Notes: a model not told the origin generated them from the letters alone. 64,000 nucleotides of DNA from Polytrichum commune (GCA_950295325.1 OX485806.1:16990001-17054000), one strand, 5' to 3'. Positions 23,301-36,110 are shown, numbered from the stretch's first letter. Made by a program: numbers and translations.

Positions 23301-26300
23301 ATATTGGGAAAAATGTCCTTATAGAGGGCTGTCACATCTGGGACAATGTTACCATTGAAGACGATGCTCAACTACATTATGCAGTTGTTTGTGATTGTGC
23401 AACTGTCAAGACAGGAGCTGTCCTGGAGCCTGGAGTTGTGCTGTCCTTCAATGTAGGTCCCTTATACCTATTCATGCCCCATTGATGTATGTTCTAGCTG
23501 TAGCTGTTCGATTTACCTTAGTCCTATCACATCTTTCCCCTCATATGTTTTGATTGGTGAATTAAGTCAGGTTCATAGTAAGAAGTGTTTCACAAAGCAG
23601 GTCTTTTATTAGATTCATTTGGGTCCTGTGGAGGTTGGAAGCTGTAGGTTCAAGAGGGCTTTCTTTGTATGGTACTTGTTTTTTGGGGGTCCAATCAAAG
23701 TGGATCTCAAATTGGGGTGGATCTTCTTTGGTTTCTTTAGGTGGTCATTGGGCCCAAATTCACTGTGCCGGCATATGCAAAGATATCAATGATGCCTCAA
23801 CCTACTGAAGAGGATAGTAGTGATGAAGAGCTGGAATATGCAGATGCTGCAAGTGGACGGGCAGCAAGTCCTCATGGTCCTTTCCTGGGTATGCTCATGC
23901 CCCACATTTGCTAAGATAGCTGTCGCTTTAGAATGGACAGGCCTGTCTTTGGTAACTATCTGTGTACCTCCTTTGGATTGCTTTAGATTAAGTATCTATC
24001 ATGATTTTTTTTTGTGGTTACTGGATACCTATATCTGTAAGTGTTGTCTGAACTTCAATGTTTACAAGGATACTTGTGTACTTCCACTACCTTGTGAACT
24101 GGTGCTGACAGTGTGAGGCACTCATGGCTTCTTAAAGAATAAATCTGGTTTGGCTCGCTACTCTTGTGAAGCATGTGAATGCATGTCAGTTGTCTTGGTG
24201 ATTTGATTTGCGTCATCAACTTCATTGTGTACTATATGTGACTTCGAGGAATTACAGAGGATAGGATAAACGGCATTGCAGCAGAAGGGCAGGAGGCAGA
24301 CAAATCTAGTTTCTGGGATCATAATGAGGTAAGCTGTTATCCAGAAATGAAAGAAGTTCATTCATGTTTGCCTTACACTTTCTTTTCCTTTTCCTCAGTA
24401 AAGAATGGTGCTCATTGTTATGATGGGGGACAAAAATGGTTTCAGGTCGGAGAGACAGGAGCAGGGTATAAGTGGTCCATCAGGGATGGGGGCCAAGAGG
24501 AGGAGTGGAGGCACTCTGTAGCACCAATCCCTCTAGAAAAGATTCAAGAGATTATGGCAGCGGAGGAAGAGGGAGAGATTGAGGAGGCAGATAATGATGT
24601 TGGGGTGGGAGCCACAGATAATCTTGCTGGTGCAGGTGAGCATGCAATACGAGAAGATGTGAGCTACATGTGAAGAGCAATCGTCTGAAGTTCACCAGTT
24701 ATCAAGTTGAAGCCTTGGTCATCTGGGATTGGTTTAAATTGTTGTCAGTGTGTGTCTTCATATATAGGAATCCGCTCAAATATGTATCAACAAGACATTG
24801 CACTTGGACAGTACTGTGTCAACTATTCCTTTCACTTGTATACATGGTTTTAGGCCAAGGTTTAGAAATTTGGACACAAAGGTTCTGTTGTACAAGGCAG
24901 TCTGGTTTAGCTTGGATAAGTATTTGGATGACTTACCTTTTTTTCTTCTTTTTTTCTTTTTTAATCTTGTTACATGCATGGTGCGAGGTCTTATACCTCA
25001 TTGACACAGAAGCTTCATTGATTATGTGGTTCAGGTTCAGGAGTGAGGTTATGCTTTTCTATGTTTGTTACTGGGAGTGACTTACAGAAACCTATGTCTG
25101 ATTTCAGGAGTTGGGGAAGGAGGGGAAAGTGAAGATGAGGAAGATGAGTTTGAAAAAGAGGTGAGGTATTGGACCCTGATGTGAGTTGTTGTCATGTGAA
25201 TGGGCATTCTACAATCACAACAGGACTATTTGCCTGAGTAACTGTTTTCAGGATACTTTATGGCATTACTGAACATATTTTTCATAGACGTGTGTTTGTT
25301 GAAACCAACTTCTGCACCTAGATGGTGTTAGGAGTAAGGACCCTGAATGCCACTGCCCTGAGCATGATTGGCCTAGTAGTGGGGCATTCACACTTTTGTC
25401 TATTTTATATAGGTTAATCAAGTGCCTGAGTTTTTGTATTCAGGTGGAAGGTACATTCTTGAGGTTAGCACAAGGTGTTTCTGGAGTCCAGCAAGAACAC
25501 GTAGTTATTGAGGTCAACAGCTTGAAGTGAGTCATTCCACTATTCATCAACTCCCAAATCCTTTGCATTGACCCTTAATTTCCAGCTTTTCAAGTGTTGA
25601 GAAGTTGTCTATAAGTTTATAAACATTTTTATTTGATCATTTTTAAAGTAATGCAATTGCTGTACCTATGTTCAGTTTTGAAAGTATTCAGAGAGGATGC
25701 TTTCCTCCAGAGTTTCAGAGTTTCAGTTGTGCTGTAAACGTAGCTTTGACCTTGTCTCCTGGAATCAGGTTGGCGTACAACAAAACCTTTGCAGACTGTG
25801 CTGGGGCAATGTTTATGGCTTTTATGAACCTAGCTTTGGAAACCCCCCATGCTACTGCAAGTACGATTCCATTCTCTTACTGCTTCATTTCTTTAATTTG
25901 GTGAATTTCAAGGTGATGTAGCAGCTGCATTGATTAAATTAAAGATAAATTAAAGATACTCTGCAACTCCTATATAGAGCAGGCTTGGTCATTACATATT
26001 TTGGTTGGTCCTAAATTTTGGATTGTTGTGCCAGAGGAATTACTTGCAAAGACTACTGAAGTTTTCACAACTTGGAGCACATTGCTTCGAAAGTTCTTGA
26101 AAGGCTCTGATGATGAGGTTTGTTAAACTGCAATTTTATAATTGTCATTCTTTATCCTTTAGATTGTGCTCTGTATTGAGGATCTATTGTGCAGAGTGGG
26201 TTGGCTTCAGCATGGACAGAGAAATCCAGTTTGTGCTGGATTACATTATGATCTATTAACACTTTGAATGTCATCAGAATAGCCCCATCTGGAGTAATCT

Positions 26301-28014
26301 GATAGCAAAACTAGCTTATTTGGACCTATGTTCTAGTTTCTTGAAAAAGTCATTTCTGCAGACTACTTGTATTTTGGAACTAAGTGAAACCTGTTTGTTG
26401 TGCAGCATGAAATAATTCTTACTTTTGAGGAAATCTGCTTGGAGAGCCACAAGGCTTTTGCTCCGCTTTTCTCCCAGGTGCACCACTCAATGTTCTTTCA
26501 CTCTCATTTCGAATTTTAATTACCTGTTTTTCACTTCACAGGTAAAGGCCCAAAGTCCTCGGCCATTCACATTCCTTTTTTGGGGACTAAGTACTAAATG
26601 AACTAATTTTTCTCCGATCCCTATCAATTCTAACTTATAATTCTAAAATCCTAACTAAAAGTGACCTTATGGAGTGGTAGACCACTATGCAATTTGCATC
26701 GCCCTCGATGAAACTCCATTAAATCCTTCCAATATCTTCCTCAAATACTGACATTTCAAGAAATCTAACTCCTGTAAGGGAGAGAGATTGGTTAATCCCA
26801 GAGGTAACTCTTGCAAAACCTCATATTCACACGTGTCAATTTTCTTGAGACTCTTCATTCCACCAATTTCATCTTGTAGGTTCTCCAATGCACATAAATT
26901 GGTCAATCCAGAGTTAACTCTTCTGAAGCTCACCATCTGCCCTGTCAAGTTTATTGAGACTCCACAACTCACCAAATCCTTTCGGTATCTTCCTCAAAGA
27001 CCCACATTTCAACAAATACAAGTACTCTAAAGGCACACACGTTGGTCTATCCGGAAGGCAACTCGTCCAAAGCCTCACATTCCCACATCTGAAGTTTATT
27101 GAGCCTCATCAACCCACCAAATCCTTCCAGTATCTTCTTCAAATCCCATGTGAACTCCGAGGTTAAGCCACCCAAGGTCGGAATATTATTTGGATGGGTG
27201 ACCTCCGTAGCACGTGATTTCTAGTGAACCATACCACCTATGGTCCACCACCTAATCATAGTGGGGGTATCTGGGGTGAACCGGATATTCTTAACACATG
27301 TGGGAGCCTAGGGGCTAGCCTAGGGCCTTGCCCTCAGGGGTGATAGGTGCCCACTCAAGGCATTCACCTTTGAAAGGAGGTAGTAATTGTTGGGGTTTCT
27401 TTAAATTCTTGTAATACTTGTTTTGGGATTACATATAGACTTGGACCAATTTGAAAATGAAGCAACACCACAACTATACCGGTGGTAAAATTGGAGTCGT
27501 CTTTTTTTCTTCTTTTCATTCTCATTAGTCTATCCCCATGGTAGTAAGTACCATGGCAGCCACGTACTACTTTTAGATCAACAGTTGTAAGAAGTTGATT
27601 TATTTATTTATTTTTATTTTGATATCTCTACCTGTTGGATGCTATAGGTTTTGCAAGTCCTCTATGACAAGGATGTAATATCTGAAGATGCTATTATGGC
27701 CTGGGCTTCGGAAAAGCGAGATGCTGATGATATTGATAAGGTGTTTGTGAAACAATCAGAACCCTTTATCCAGGTACCTCAATTTCCTTACCCTTGCCTT
27801 CCTACAGAGTGGGCTCAAATCTATCAACAAATTGTGACAGTCAAGACTACCTAATTCCAGAGTTTGACTGTTTCCTGGAGAGTGATCTCATGTGATTGTT
27901 GCATCTGGTGCTTCTGTGGATGATAACTTTGTCTTTATGAATCGTTTTTTTTATGTGGGTAATCAGTGGCTCAAAGAGGCATCTGAGGAAGAAGATGACG
28001 AGGACGATGAGTGA
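20341..28014 (+). CDS. EIF2B5: Translation initiation factor eIF2B subunit epsilon, 16 exons
   Basis: This is the catalytic subunit of the GTP exchange factor for eIF2, a cytosolic decamer. Predicted exons: 20341-20475, 20972-21202, 21479-21823, 22343-22450, 22732-22924, 23190-23452, 23741-23888, 24258-24328, 24446-24635, 25108-25160, 25444-25526, 25769-25860, 26035-26117, 26406-26477, 27648-27773, 27967-28014 (2241 nt, 746 aa, a normal length). All introns are GT-AG in phase. Residues 20-290 form the nucleotidyltransferase-like domain ([39 protein letters not shown]), with the Asn-Phe motif at 255-256. Exon 6 encodes the left-handed beta-helix ([18 protein letters not shown]). An acidic linker follows. 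The W2/HEAT domain lies at about 560-746 and ends in the acidic aromatic box [15 protein letters not shown] that contacts eIF2 in known orthologues. Exon 8 has a second in-frame acceptor at 24282. Confidence 0.95.
20535..20925 (-). repeat. 5S-rRNA-derived dispersed repeat in intron 1 of eIF2B-epsilon
   Basis: Read on the minus strand, a 5S-like head contains CCCATGGGAACTCCGAGGTT and TTGGATGGGCAACCTTTC. These correspond to the 5S rRNA segments CCCATCAGAACTCCGAAGTT and AGGATGGGTGACCTCC (the TFIIIA/internal promoter region). A body of about 260 bp follows and is homologous to 27143-27510 on the + strand (GATCATAGTGAGGGTATC, CATGTGGGAACCTAGGGG, ATACATATAGAC.TAGACCAA). The sequence upstream of the head extends further here than in the other copy. 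It is either a 5S-headed SINE or a solo LTR of a Cassandra-like TRIM element. Confidence 0.75.
26685..27140 (-). pseudogene. Leucine-rich-repeat relic (NB-LRR type) inside eIF2B-epsilon intron 14
   Basis: The minus strand encodes LRR units with the spacing of plant disease-resistance proteins: [30 protein letters not shown] and, further upstream near 27130-27050, [20 protein letters not shown] with DELPSGLTN. A stop and frame changes interrupt it, and no NB-ARC part is present. It is a captured or transposed fragment lying antisense to the host gene. Confidence 0.65.
27143..27510 (+). repeat. 5S-rRNA-derived dispersed repeat in intron 14 of eIF2B-epsilon
   Basis: The head reads CCCATGTGAACTCCGAGGTT AAG, then TTGGATGGGTGACCTCC. 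The second matches the 5S rRNA C-box region GGATGGGTGACCTCC exactly over 15 bases. The body aligns over its length with the reverse complement of 20535-20925. Here the 5' side begins abruptly next to the LRR relic, so this copy appears 5' truncated. It ends in a T/C-rich run near 27495-27510. Confidence 0.8.
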
Positions 28015-31000
28015 GCCAAATCCAATTGAACTGGAGATTTCAGTATATTGGATATTTGGAGGTTTCTGACTCTTGTATAATCACAGGAAAGAGGTAGATT
28101 TGCAACATTATGTGGGAACTAGGTGATTTTTCATGTATATCTAGAAGTTAGTGAGGTGACACAGCAATTACTGAGCTGATATACACACTTTCTGACCGTT
28201 GTTGAGAGTTAACTTGCATCTACTGAGAGGTTGGGAATCAAGGTCCGACCAACCACTACAATTTTGTTTCAAAGTGCTTAAATTAGCAGGCGCACAGTGT
28301 AAGTTTTGCAGAAGAGCATGGTAGTTGTAGTTTTATGGAGGTGGAAAATGTATGCTTATAGCTTGATATGTGTTGTTTAAGCATTCTTGAGGATCTCTGC
28401 ATCCTGGGATAGACAATCTTGAATATCATAGGATCTGATTTTCTCTGGTCAACTTCATTTGTCAAGGATTTGAAATTGCTGACATGGGTTGATCTGTATA
28501 AGTGTACACCACAGAACTCTATAGCACATGAAAACTGAAATATTCCTGTACAGTTGGCATGTAGATTTATGGATCCCATGCAATGTGTTGAACAGCATAT
28601 ATTTTTCATGAGTGCTGATTAAAGATACCCAAACCTACCTCGCAAGGCATATTAGTTCAAAATATCTTGTAGTTGAGGTACTTGGGTGTTGGGATTCTCA
28701 CATGACCCTCTTGAAAATCAATGAAAGTTTAAACCCTCTAGGAATGACCATGGTGTTCAAGTAGGGTTTTGCAGGAAGCACCAAACCAAACATTGCACCT
28801 CCATGAGGACACTCTGATTAGATAATTAGACAAGTGATTAAGCTTGCTGATACATCATCAAGCTGATCATGTTGGATTTGAAATTCTAACCACCTTACCT
28901 TCCCTCTATATTTGTAATCAGTGTCAGATGTTCATCTACTCTGTTCGTCTCTTGTCAGAATGTCTAAAGTACACCAATGGTCCAAATTTTTCCATGAGCA
29001 CCAAATATCTATCAAGTAGAGTAGAGGCGCTCATAACTGATCACTTAAAAGATTCTATGCCATATCTGGAGAAGTATATTATGGTACAAATTTTTCCCAT
29101 GTAGGAAGATAGAAATCAAGAGGACTGCAATTTTTTTGGTAATTTTATTCCTTAGATTGAAATCAATGTGATTTTTGGAAGTCAAACAACTAGCCCGAAC
29201 ACATTACCAATGTCTAGAGTTTGTCATAACCGCTTATTTTGAAATGAATTTCTCCTCACTTTAGCACTCAAAATTGGGGACATGTGTCATGGCACCATCG
29301 ATTCCTTGGTGATACCATAACCGAAGTTGGAGACTTGGGGTTAGTTTCCATGTAGGCCGCTTTGTCCACCATATCCTAGTGGAAATGTAGATTCCACCTA
29401 GTGGCATCTACATTTCGGTTGGAATTCGTGGAACCTTGTTGAGCATGTGCCAACATAAGGAAATCCATCAATTGTTAAGAGAAAACATTTTACAATAACA
29501 TTGCTAAGCTCCACTTGCCACTTACCTTGGTATTGAGAATAAGTAGTCAAAGATTGCGCTTATTATGATTCTCAAAAAATGACGGCTTCAAATTTAGTGC
29601 CCTGGCAAGGTCCCCATGGACCATGACACCTCCTTTGTTCATAATGGGTGAGGAAACATGAAGCTTATGAATGTTTTGATAATGACCATGGGAGTTGCTC
29701 TTAAGGTAGATGTGCCTAATCTCAACACAACAGTAATATGGACACCTATATTTGAGTGGTATATGGTAAAATGTGGATCTAAGAACTGGCCCCAAAAAGA
29801 CGTGTTTCAAAATTGAAGTACATGCTCAAAACATACTAATATTCATTCTACACTCAACAATCAACATGATTGTTGCGGGAGGGGGGGAGACTATATGACC
29901 ACATAATGAGCACAAAAATCTTCACTCTGATAATGAATAAGATATTCATATGAGCAAATGGTTACGGGCATGATTTGGATTTGCTAATTATCTACCACAA
30001 GTTTTGTGTTTCATATCCCACAAGACATGAGTGCAAAGAGAGAAGTATCCATCTAAGGTTGTGTTGAACACCTCTAGCTTGTGTTGAACACGTATATGAA
30101 CACAAATCAAAATGTATGATAAAATGAGGTCCTAATACGAAATGGAGGAGGTTTGCACCGATCGAGTTTGAGATACAACGTGTTGAAGTTCAAAGACTTC
30201 AGGAAAAATTCTGATCATTTTAGAAGAATCTATGGAATGTACCCCAATTCAATAAAGAAAAACAAAATATGTCAATGTGTAACTGGCTGGACTTGGAAAC
30301 ACTAGGATATGGACTGATTATGCCCAAAAATCTCCCTGGACTCTGCTTGTGGGGCAGTGTGGATATATGCTGCATGTGTTGCAGCTGGAAGTACATTCAA
30401 TTCAGACTGCAACAAGATTCACATCAAGGTCTCAGTCATAGGCTATAATATAGTACTTAAGGTATGTGAGGCCTACAACGACCACTTCCAACTCCACATA
30501 CTCTTTTGGCTGTTGTATCGTCTCATCCAGTTAGCAATTGTAAATCATGAAGATTGTCGTTTCAATTGTGAAAATCGAAACTGAGATGCAAAAGTTATAA
30601 GAGGTTAGAGTGAAGATTTTTTTTGAATCTCTTTAAGAGATCACATACTATGTCCTCCCAATTGTGTTCATTGTTGAACTAGAATGGTTAATATGTTGTG
30701 TACATGTGTCCCTAACTACAAGTTTTGTGTGTACCACCACTCAAATATAGGCATTTCCATAAGGCTAGTGTACGACTAAGGTCCCCATGCTTTGATTAGA
30801 CAACCCTTGAATCACAATAGAGTCACACTAGAGGCAATGGTCATTGTATCCTCACAACTGCTACATTTTCTATAGGTAAGGTATATGGGCATTATGTGGT
30901 CTCTTCTTTTTTAGATACCTATAATTGAGTGGTAAATACATGGTAAGGCATGTAGTTAAGAATGGACACCAACAAGACACATGTTACGATGACATTGGAC

Positions 31001-34000
31001 TATGTGCACAAAATATATTCATCGTTATAGTTTCAATATTGGTAAGTACAACTGGGAGGGTTGACAAGATAACTCAAGAAGAGTGAGAATCTTCTTTTGG
31101 TCTCTTATAACTTTTACATTTCTATCTGGATATTGAAACTTAACACGATAATCTTCATGATTCACTTATTTGCAATTGCTAACTAGATGAAACAATATCC
31201 AATCCGATATACCAATGACAAACATTGTATGTGGAGTTGGACATGCCACAATAGGACCACATGGCACATACCTTATCACATAAAATATTACAACTAATAT
31301 CAAGATGAACCCAATTTAGGTGTAATGAATATTGGATTCATCATCTAAAGGCAAGCCCACCCCTTGTTGTATCTACATAACAAACATTGATTATGAAGCC
31401 CATTTGCAGCCACCGCAAATTCGTGCATTTCCCTCTCATTTTGTGCATAGTCTTCTTCTCAAATCATAATCACTTTGCTCATCTTCCTCCTTCATATTAT
31501 TTTTAAAAGACCACCTTTGATTTCTTCTCTTTCAACAATAAAAGTTCATTCAATTAAATGCATGGTCGTAAATAAACACATCATGCAAATAACACATTGT
31601 GCGGTCATGAGAGAGTTGGTAACATGAAGACTAATTAAAGCAAATACATCACACTAGGCAAGTTGTGGTGATAACCACACTACCATTACATCCAAGTGGC
31701 TTGTGACAACAAGCCACGACCACTTCACACACTAAGTGGCTTGAGCAGCGTGTCTCAACCACATACACAATGATACATAACAATGATACATAAACAAAGA
31801 AGATGCACTAAAAAGTAAATAATACCCATGACTCAACTATACATAAGATATAATAAATGGGTTATAAATACCCCCTTTACTAATAACTAAAGTGAAAAGA
31901 CACCCTTACAAGTGCAAAATACACTCAAACATCATAATAGTCAAGCCTAACACCACTCTTTAAGAGTGAATACATGCCACAATGAAAGCCATAAGTGCTA
32001 CAAACACTACAACTACATGTTGAGAGGCTCACATTAAGAAAGATGAGCTCTCAACACTCACAAGAAGGTTTAAAGCATAATGACCATGGTGTTTGGCCCT
32101 ATGACTACCATAATTGGCCCTAACCATTGGTGCCTCCCAAAGTTGCTTACCTAACACGAATAAATACTTGGGGGCATGCTTGATGGCACCAACACACTCC
32201 TCCAACCACCATTCGAGCTCGACATCACCCAATGTAATCAATCATTTCAGCGACCCTCAAAAGTAGCAAAAATTATTATTTTTTGTATAAATTATCCTTT
32301 GGTTATATCATTTCCTTATTATGTTAAGATTTTTAAACGTGGAATGAATTTGTGTTATAATAATAATCAAGAATCGCCTCAAATTTATGTGATCAATGTA
32401 ATCAACAGTCTTTGTTATTTATGAGAATAACAAAGATAGATTTTTTTGGGGGGAAAATAATTTCTTTCTTATATCATTTGTTAAGCATATGAACATCCAT
32501 ATGTTTAAGATACATATAGATACATATGTGTGTGTGTGTAAAAGGTATGAATAGAATGTTTAAAATTTCAAAATACATCATATGCGTGGATCTTTAACAA
32601 CATGATATATCATATTTGATTAGTACAAACGTTTTAGGAGATAATTGTGATGTTTGTAGTGAGATTATATATTTATGTATAAGATCATTTATAAACATTA
32701 TTATTCAAAGAAGTGAGATAAACCTCTATCAATACTTAAGAATGCATATATCAAATAATAACTTGAACAATTTGGAAAACCATATTAGATAGCTATACTC
32801 GCATAATACAAAGTCTTTGATGATAATCGATCTTTATTATTTTGATAATATTTTATCATCACAATTTTTTTAAATTCCTCATTTTTTAATGTAATTTTTT
32901 ATCAATATAAAATTAACATTAAATTATATTATACATGAATATATCATACTGTATATATTTGTGTACTATAATATTTTTATTATTATTAATTTTCATCCAC
33001 CAAAATCTTATGTATGATATCTAATATTTTATGAATGTATTCAAAAAATGCCCGTACACTTCTTTTTAATTGAATGAAATCGGTGTTGACAACATGTCAT
33101 AGTGACTTGCTACATGTTACACACATGGACACCTACATGATTAATCAAAGTAGCTACATAGAATCCCATACCACATTGTGGCCTTAGTGACAACTCAAGG
33201 GAGAGTGGAAAATAGGTCTAGAGTTTCCAATGCCACATCATAACCCCTTGCCACCTATTCACTATTTACAAAATGGCACTGCTACATCATAGCTAGAAGG
33301 GGAAAGGAGTGTTGTGTGCCAAAGCAAATGTGCTTACCTACATTAAGCTCCATCCAAGCCTCTTGATGGATTGATCTGGTTTTTGTTACCCCCAGGGGGT
33401 GCACTCCATTGTCAAGTTGAACACCACGTGCGATAAATAACCAAATTTGAAGATTTGTTTTTCTAATGAACATATTGTTTCTAAATAGAATGATGCAGAA
33501 TTAAACTAAAACAATTACTACAAAAAATGAAGATGACCAAAAAGTTCAAAAAAATAATACAAAAGATATTATCAATGGTTATGTATATGTAGAAAAAAAT
33601 ATCATAATTTTTAAAATTATCTATGGCATATAATATAAGGTAGCAAATATTTATCGCACGTGGTTATGAAACGTAATTGGGTGTGATCGCCCAAGTTGTT
33701 ACCGGATCACTTACTTGAGTGCCAGGAATTCCCGGCCCTACAATGTTCTCTCATAAGATATTTTTATCATTTGAAATACAATTTGGATGTATTCGAAGGA
33801 GGTGTTTGTTGCATACAAGTGTACATCTCATCCGTTCATTGAAAACGCCTTGAATAGTATGTAGGCTTGATGTTAAATTTTAAAGATAATTTGACACCAA
33901 GATTAACTTCAAAGACCATGAATCAGTCTAAACATGGTATTTGTGAAAACGGCGCATGGCACATAAAAATATCATGTGTGTTGTTTTCTCGAATGCAAGG

Positions 34001-34771
34001 AAGTCCGGCTTGAATTGGACTTTGGAGGCAATTTTTGCCAACTACAACTTTTTCTAAAGTTCAAGTACATTCCACAAGCCTAGAAACTAAGTCAGCCTTG
34101 AAAACAAAGCATCACATGTGAATGTGACGTTTTCATGAATACTATGTTTAATGTAATGTGCATTTGATACGAAACAACTACAACCTAATGGAGGCAGACT
34201 TTATTGTACAGATGAGTGGAAAACTTGTTTGTACCAATTCCCTCTCACCGGATCTATTGTAACAAGGTCAACGGGCCATAAACGAGGATTTTAACCAGAC
34301 ACTTTTAGCTTTACACCAACTTCTTGTGAGAAAAAGAAAAAGAACAAAAACAAAAACAAAAAAAATGTCCATGCGCATTTAGGTAGCGCAACATGCCTAA
34401 CGGATTCAAATTGTGTCCGTAGTCACTTTCCTCATCATTGTTGGAGGTTATATGTAAATTTTATTAATACTTTCAAAGGGAAGATTCTCTCTGTTATTAA
34501 ATCATGGTGGAATAAGTCCCTCCATAAATCATGTTGACAAATGAATCCATAATAGTTAAGAAACTTTGACGACGCAATGATTCCATATTCTGTTATACAC
34601 AATATTATTTTGGCATCCATTCTTAAATCCACACCTAACTATACACCACTTAAATATGGGTGTGCATTGAAGACAAGTGACCAAAATAGGCCGGTTGCCT
34701 TAAAAGAGGAAAGATAAAAAATGCGTTGGACAGGAGTTGAAAGGCTTGATCCTTCGAATTTCTTTCAAGGG
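28015..34771. other. Long intergenic stretch, no gene seen
   Basis: AT-rich sequence with short frames only. Recognisable pieces: a copy of the hAT-type MITE at about 30155-30345; sequences around TATTTGAGTGGTA..TGGTAA near 29745 and 30925, which recur near 62700 and mark another dispersed family; and purely AT-rich sequence at 32300-33100. No RNA gene was recognised. Confidence 0.45.
30155..30345 (-). repeat. Truncated hAT-type MITE copy
   Basis: Minus-orientation copy of the family best seen at 43400-43625: GTTTGAGATACAACGTGTTG, CATTTTAGAAGAATCTAT, TGTAACTGGCTGGACTTGG and AAAAATCTCCCTGGACTCTG. The end near 30155 lacks the terminal repeat. Confidence 0.7.
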
Positions 34772-34779
34772 TTGTGGAG

Positions 34780-35016
34780 CAGGGCTCGGGGAAAACCAGC
34801 GGTTAGTTATAGATGAACTGGTTGAGTTTGAGAAATAACCGGTTGAAGATCGAGACTTCAAGAGAATCACCAGTCATTTTAGAGGAATCTACAGAGGAAT
34901 ATACCTCAAGTGAATGAAAGCAAAACCAGAAGATGTCAACATGTAACCAGCTGGATTTAGAATCACATGGAACTTGACCGACTCTATATATATGCCCAAA
35001 AACTTCCCAGGCACTG
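34780..35016 (-). mobile_element. hAT-type MITE, 237 bp, with 8-bp target duplication
   Basis: Starts CAGGGCTCGGGGA and ends TTCCCAGGCACTG, with interior homology to the family (AGAAATAACCGGTTGAAG, CATTTTAGAGGAATCTAC). Flanks are TTGTGGAG (34772-34779) and TTGTGAAG (35017-35024), matching 7 of 8. CA..TG-type ends with 8-bp duplications are the hAT signature. Confidence 0.8.
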
Positions 35017-35031
35017 TTGTGAAGTTCTAAG

Positions 35032-35159
35032 CAGTGTCCAGGATGTTTTGGGACAACATCGGCTCAGATCCTAGTGTTTGCAAGTCCAACTGGCTACATG
35101 TTGACACCTTTTGGTATTTCTTTATAGATTCAAGGTATATTCGTTAGATTCCTCTACAC
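35032..35159 (+). repeat. 5' half of a hAT-type MITE
   Basis: Begins CAGTGTCCAGGATGTTTTGG and follows the family to about GATTCCTCTACAC, where the next copy starts. It lies 8 bp from the preceding copy, so elements are stacked. Confidence 0.7.
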
Positions 35160-35385
35160 CAGTGATCGGGGAGATTTTTGGGCATAATCCGTTGAGATCC
35201 TAGTGTTTGCAAGTCCAACCAGTTACATGTTGACATCCTTCGGTTTTCCTATATCAAATTGGGGTATATTCTATAGATTCCTCCAAAATGATCAATAATT
35301 TTCCTGCAGTCTTGGACTTCAACCGGTCATTTCTCAAACTCAACCCGGTTCATCTGTGACTAACCGCCGGTTCTCCCGGATCACA
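35160..35385 (+). mobile_element. hAT-type MITE whose 3' end seeds a tandem array
   Basis: Begins CAGTGATCGGGGAGATTTTT and is co-linear with 43400-43625 through GGTTCTCCCGGATCAC. The 3' end then continues directly into 105-bp tandem units instead of unique flank. Confidence 0.8.
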
Positions 35386-36110
35386 GCTCTAAACTGTTTG
35401 GTAGTTTTCCTGGAGTCTTGAACTTCAACCGGTTATTTCTCATACTCGACCGGTTCATCTGTAACTAACCACCGGTTCTCCCCGATCACAGCTCTAAACT
35501 GTTTGGTAGTTTTCCTGGAGTCTTGAACTTCAACTGGTTATTTCTCATACTCGACCGGTTCATCTGTAACTGACCGCCGGTTCTCCCCGATCACAGCTCT
35601 AAACTGTTTGGTAGTTTTCCTGGAGTCTTGAACTTCAACTGGTTATTTCTCATACTCGACCGGTTCATCTGTAACTGACCGCCGGTTCTCCCCGATCACA
35701 GCTCTAAACTGTTTGGTAGTTTTCCTGGAGTCTTGAACTTCAACTGGTTATTTCTCATACTCGACCGGTTCATCTGTAACTGACCGCCGGTTCTCCCCGA
35801 TCACAGCTCTAAACTGTTTGGTAGTTTTCCTGGAGTCTTGAACTTCAACTGGTTATTTCTTATACTCGACCGGTTCATCTGTAACTGACCGCCGGTTCTC
35901 CCCGATCACAGCTCTAAACTGTTTGGTAGTTTTCCTGGAGTCTTGAACTTCAACCGGTTATTTCTCATACTTGACCGGTTCATCTGTAATTAACCGTCGG
36001 TTCTCCCCGATCACAGCTCTAAACTGTTTGGTAGTTTTCCTGGAGTCTTGAACTTCAACCGGTTATTTCTCAAACTCAACCGGTTCATCTGTGACTAGTG
36101 AGCGGCCAGT
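35386..36110 (+). repeat. 105-bp tandem array, seven units, derived from a MITE end
   Basis: GCTCTAAACTGTTTGGTAG starts units at 35386, 35491, 35596, 35701, 35806, 35911 and 36016, exactly 105 bp apart. Each unit corresponds to about the last 105 bp of the hAT-type MITE, ending in TTCTCCCCGATCACA. The middle units are almost identical; outer ones differ slightly (for example AACCACCGG against GACCGCCGG), as expected for unequal exchange. The last unit ends near GTGACTAGTGAGCGG. Confidence 0.95.

Noticed and set aside
24776-25080. Frames in the eIF2B-epsilon intron near 24.8 kb, including a hydrophobic + frame
   Set aside because: Intronic, low complexity (Phe/Leu from a T-rich tract), and bridged by in-phase exons 9 and 10.
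31660-31760. Possible CRISPR-like or regular spaced repeat from AAGTGGCTTG motifs
   Set aside because: Only two or three short imperfect motifs with irregular spacing in plant DNA; no array structure.
35386-36110. Interpretation of the 105-bp array as a promoter or enhancer array of a gene
   Set aside because: No gene lies within several kilobases, and the unit is fully explained as the end of a MITE.
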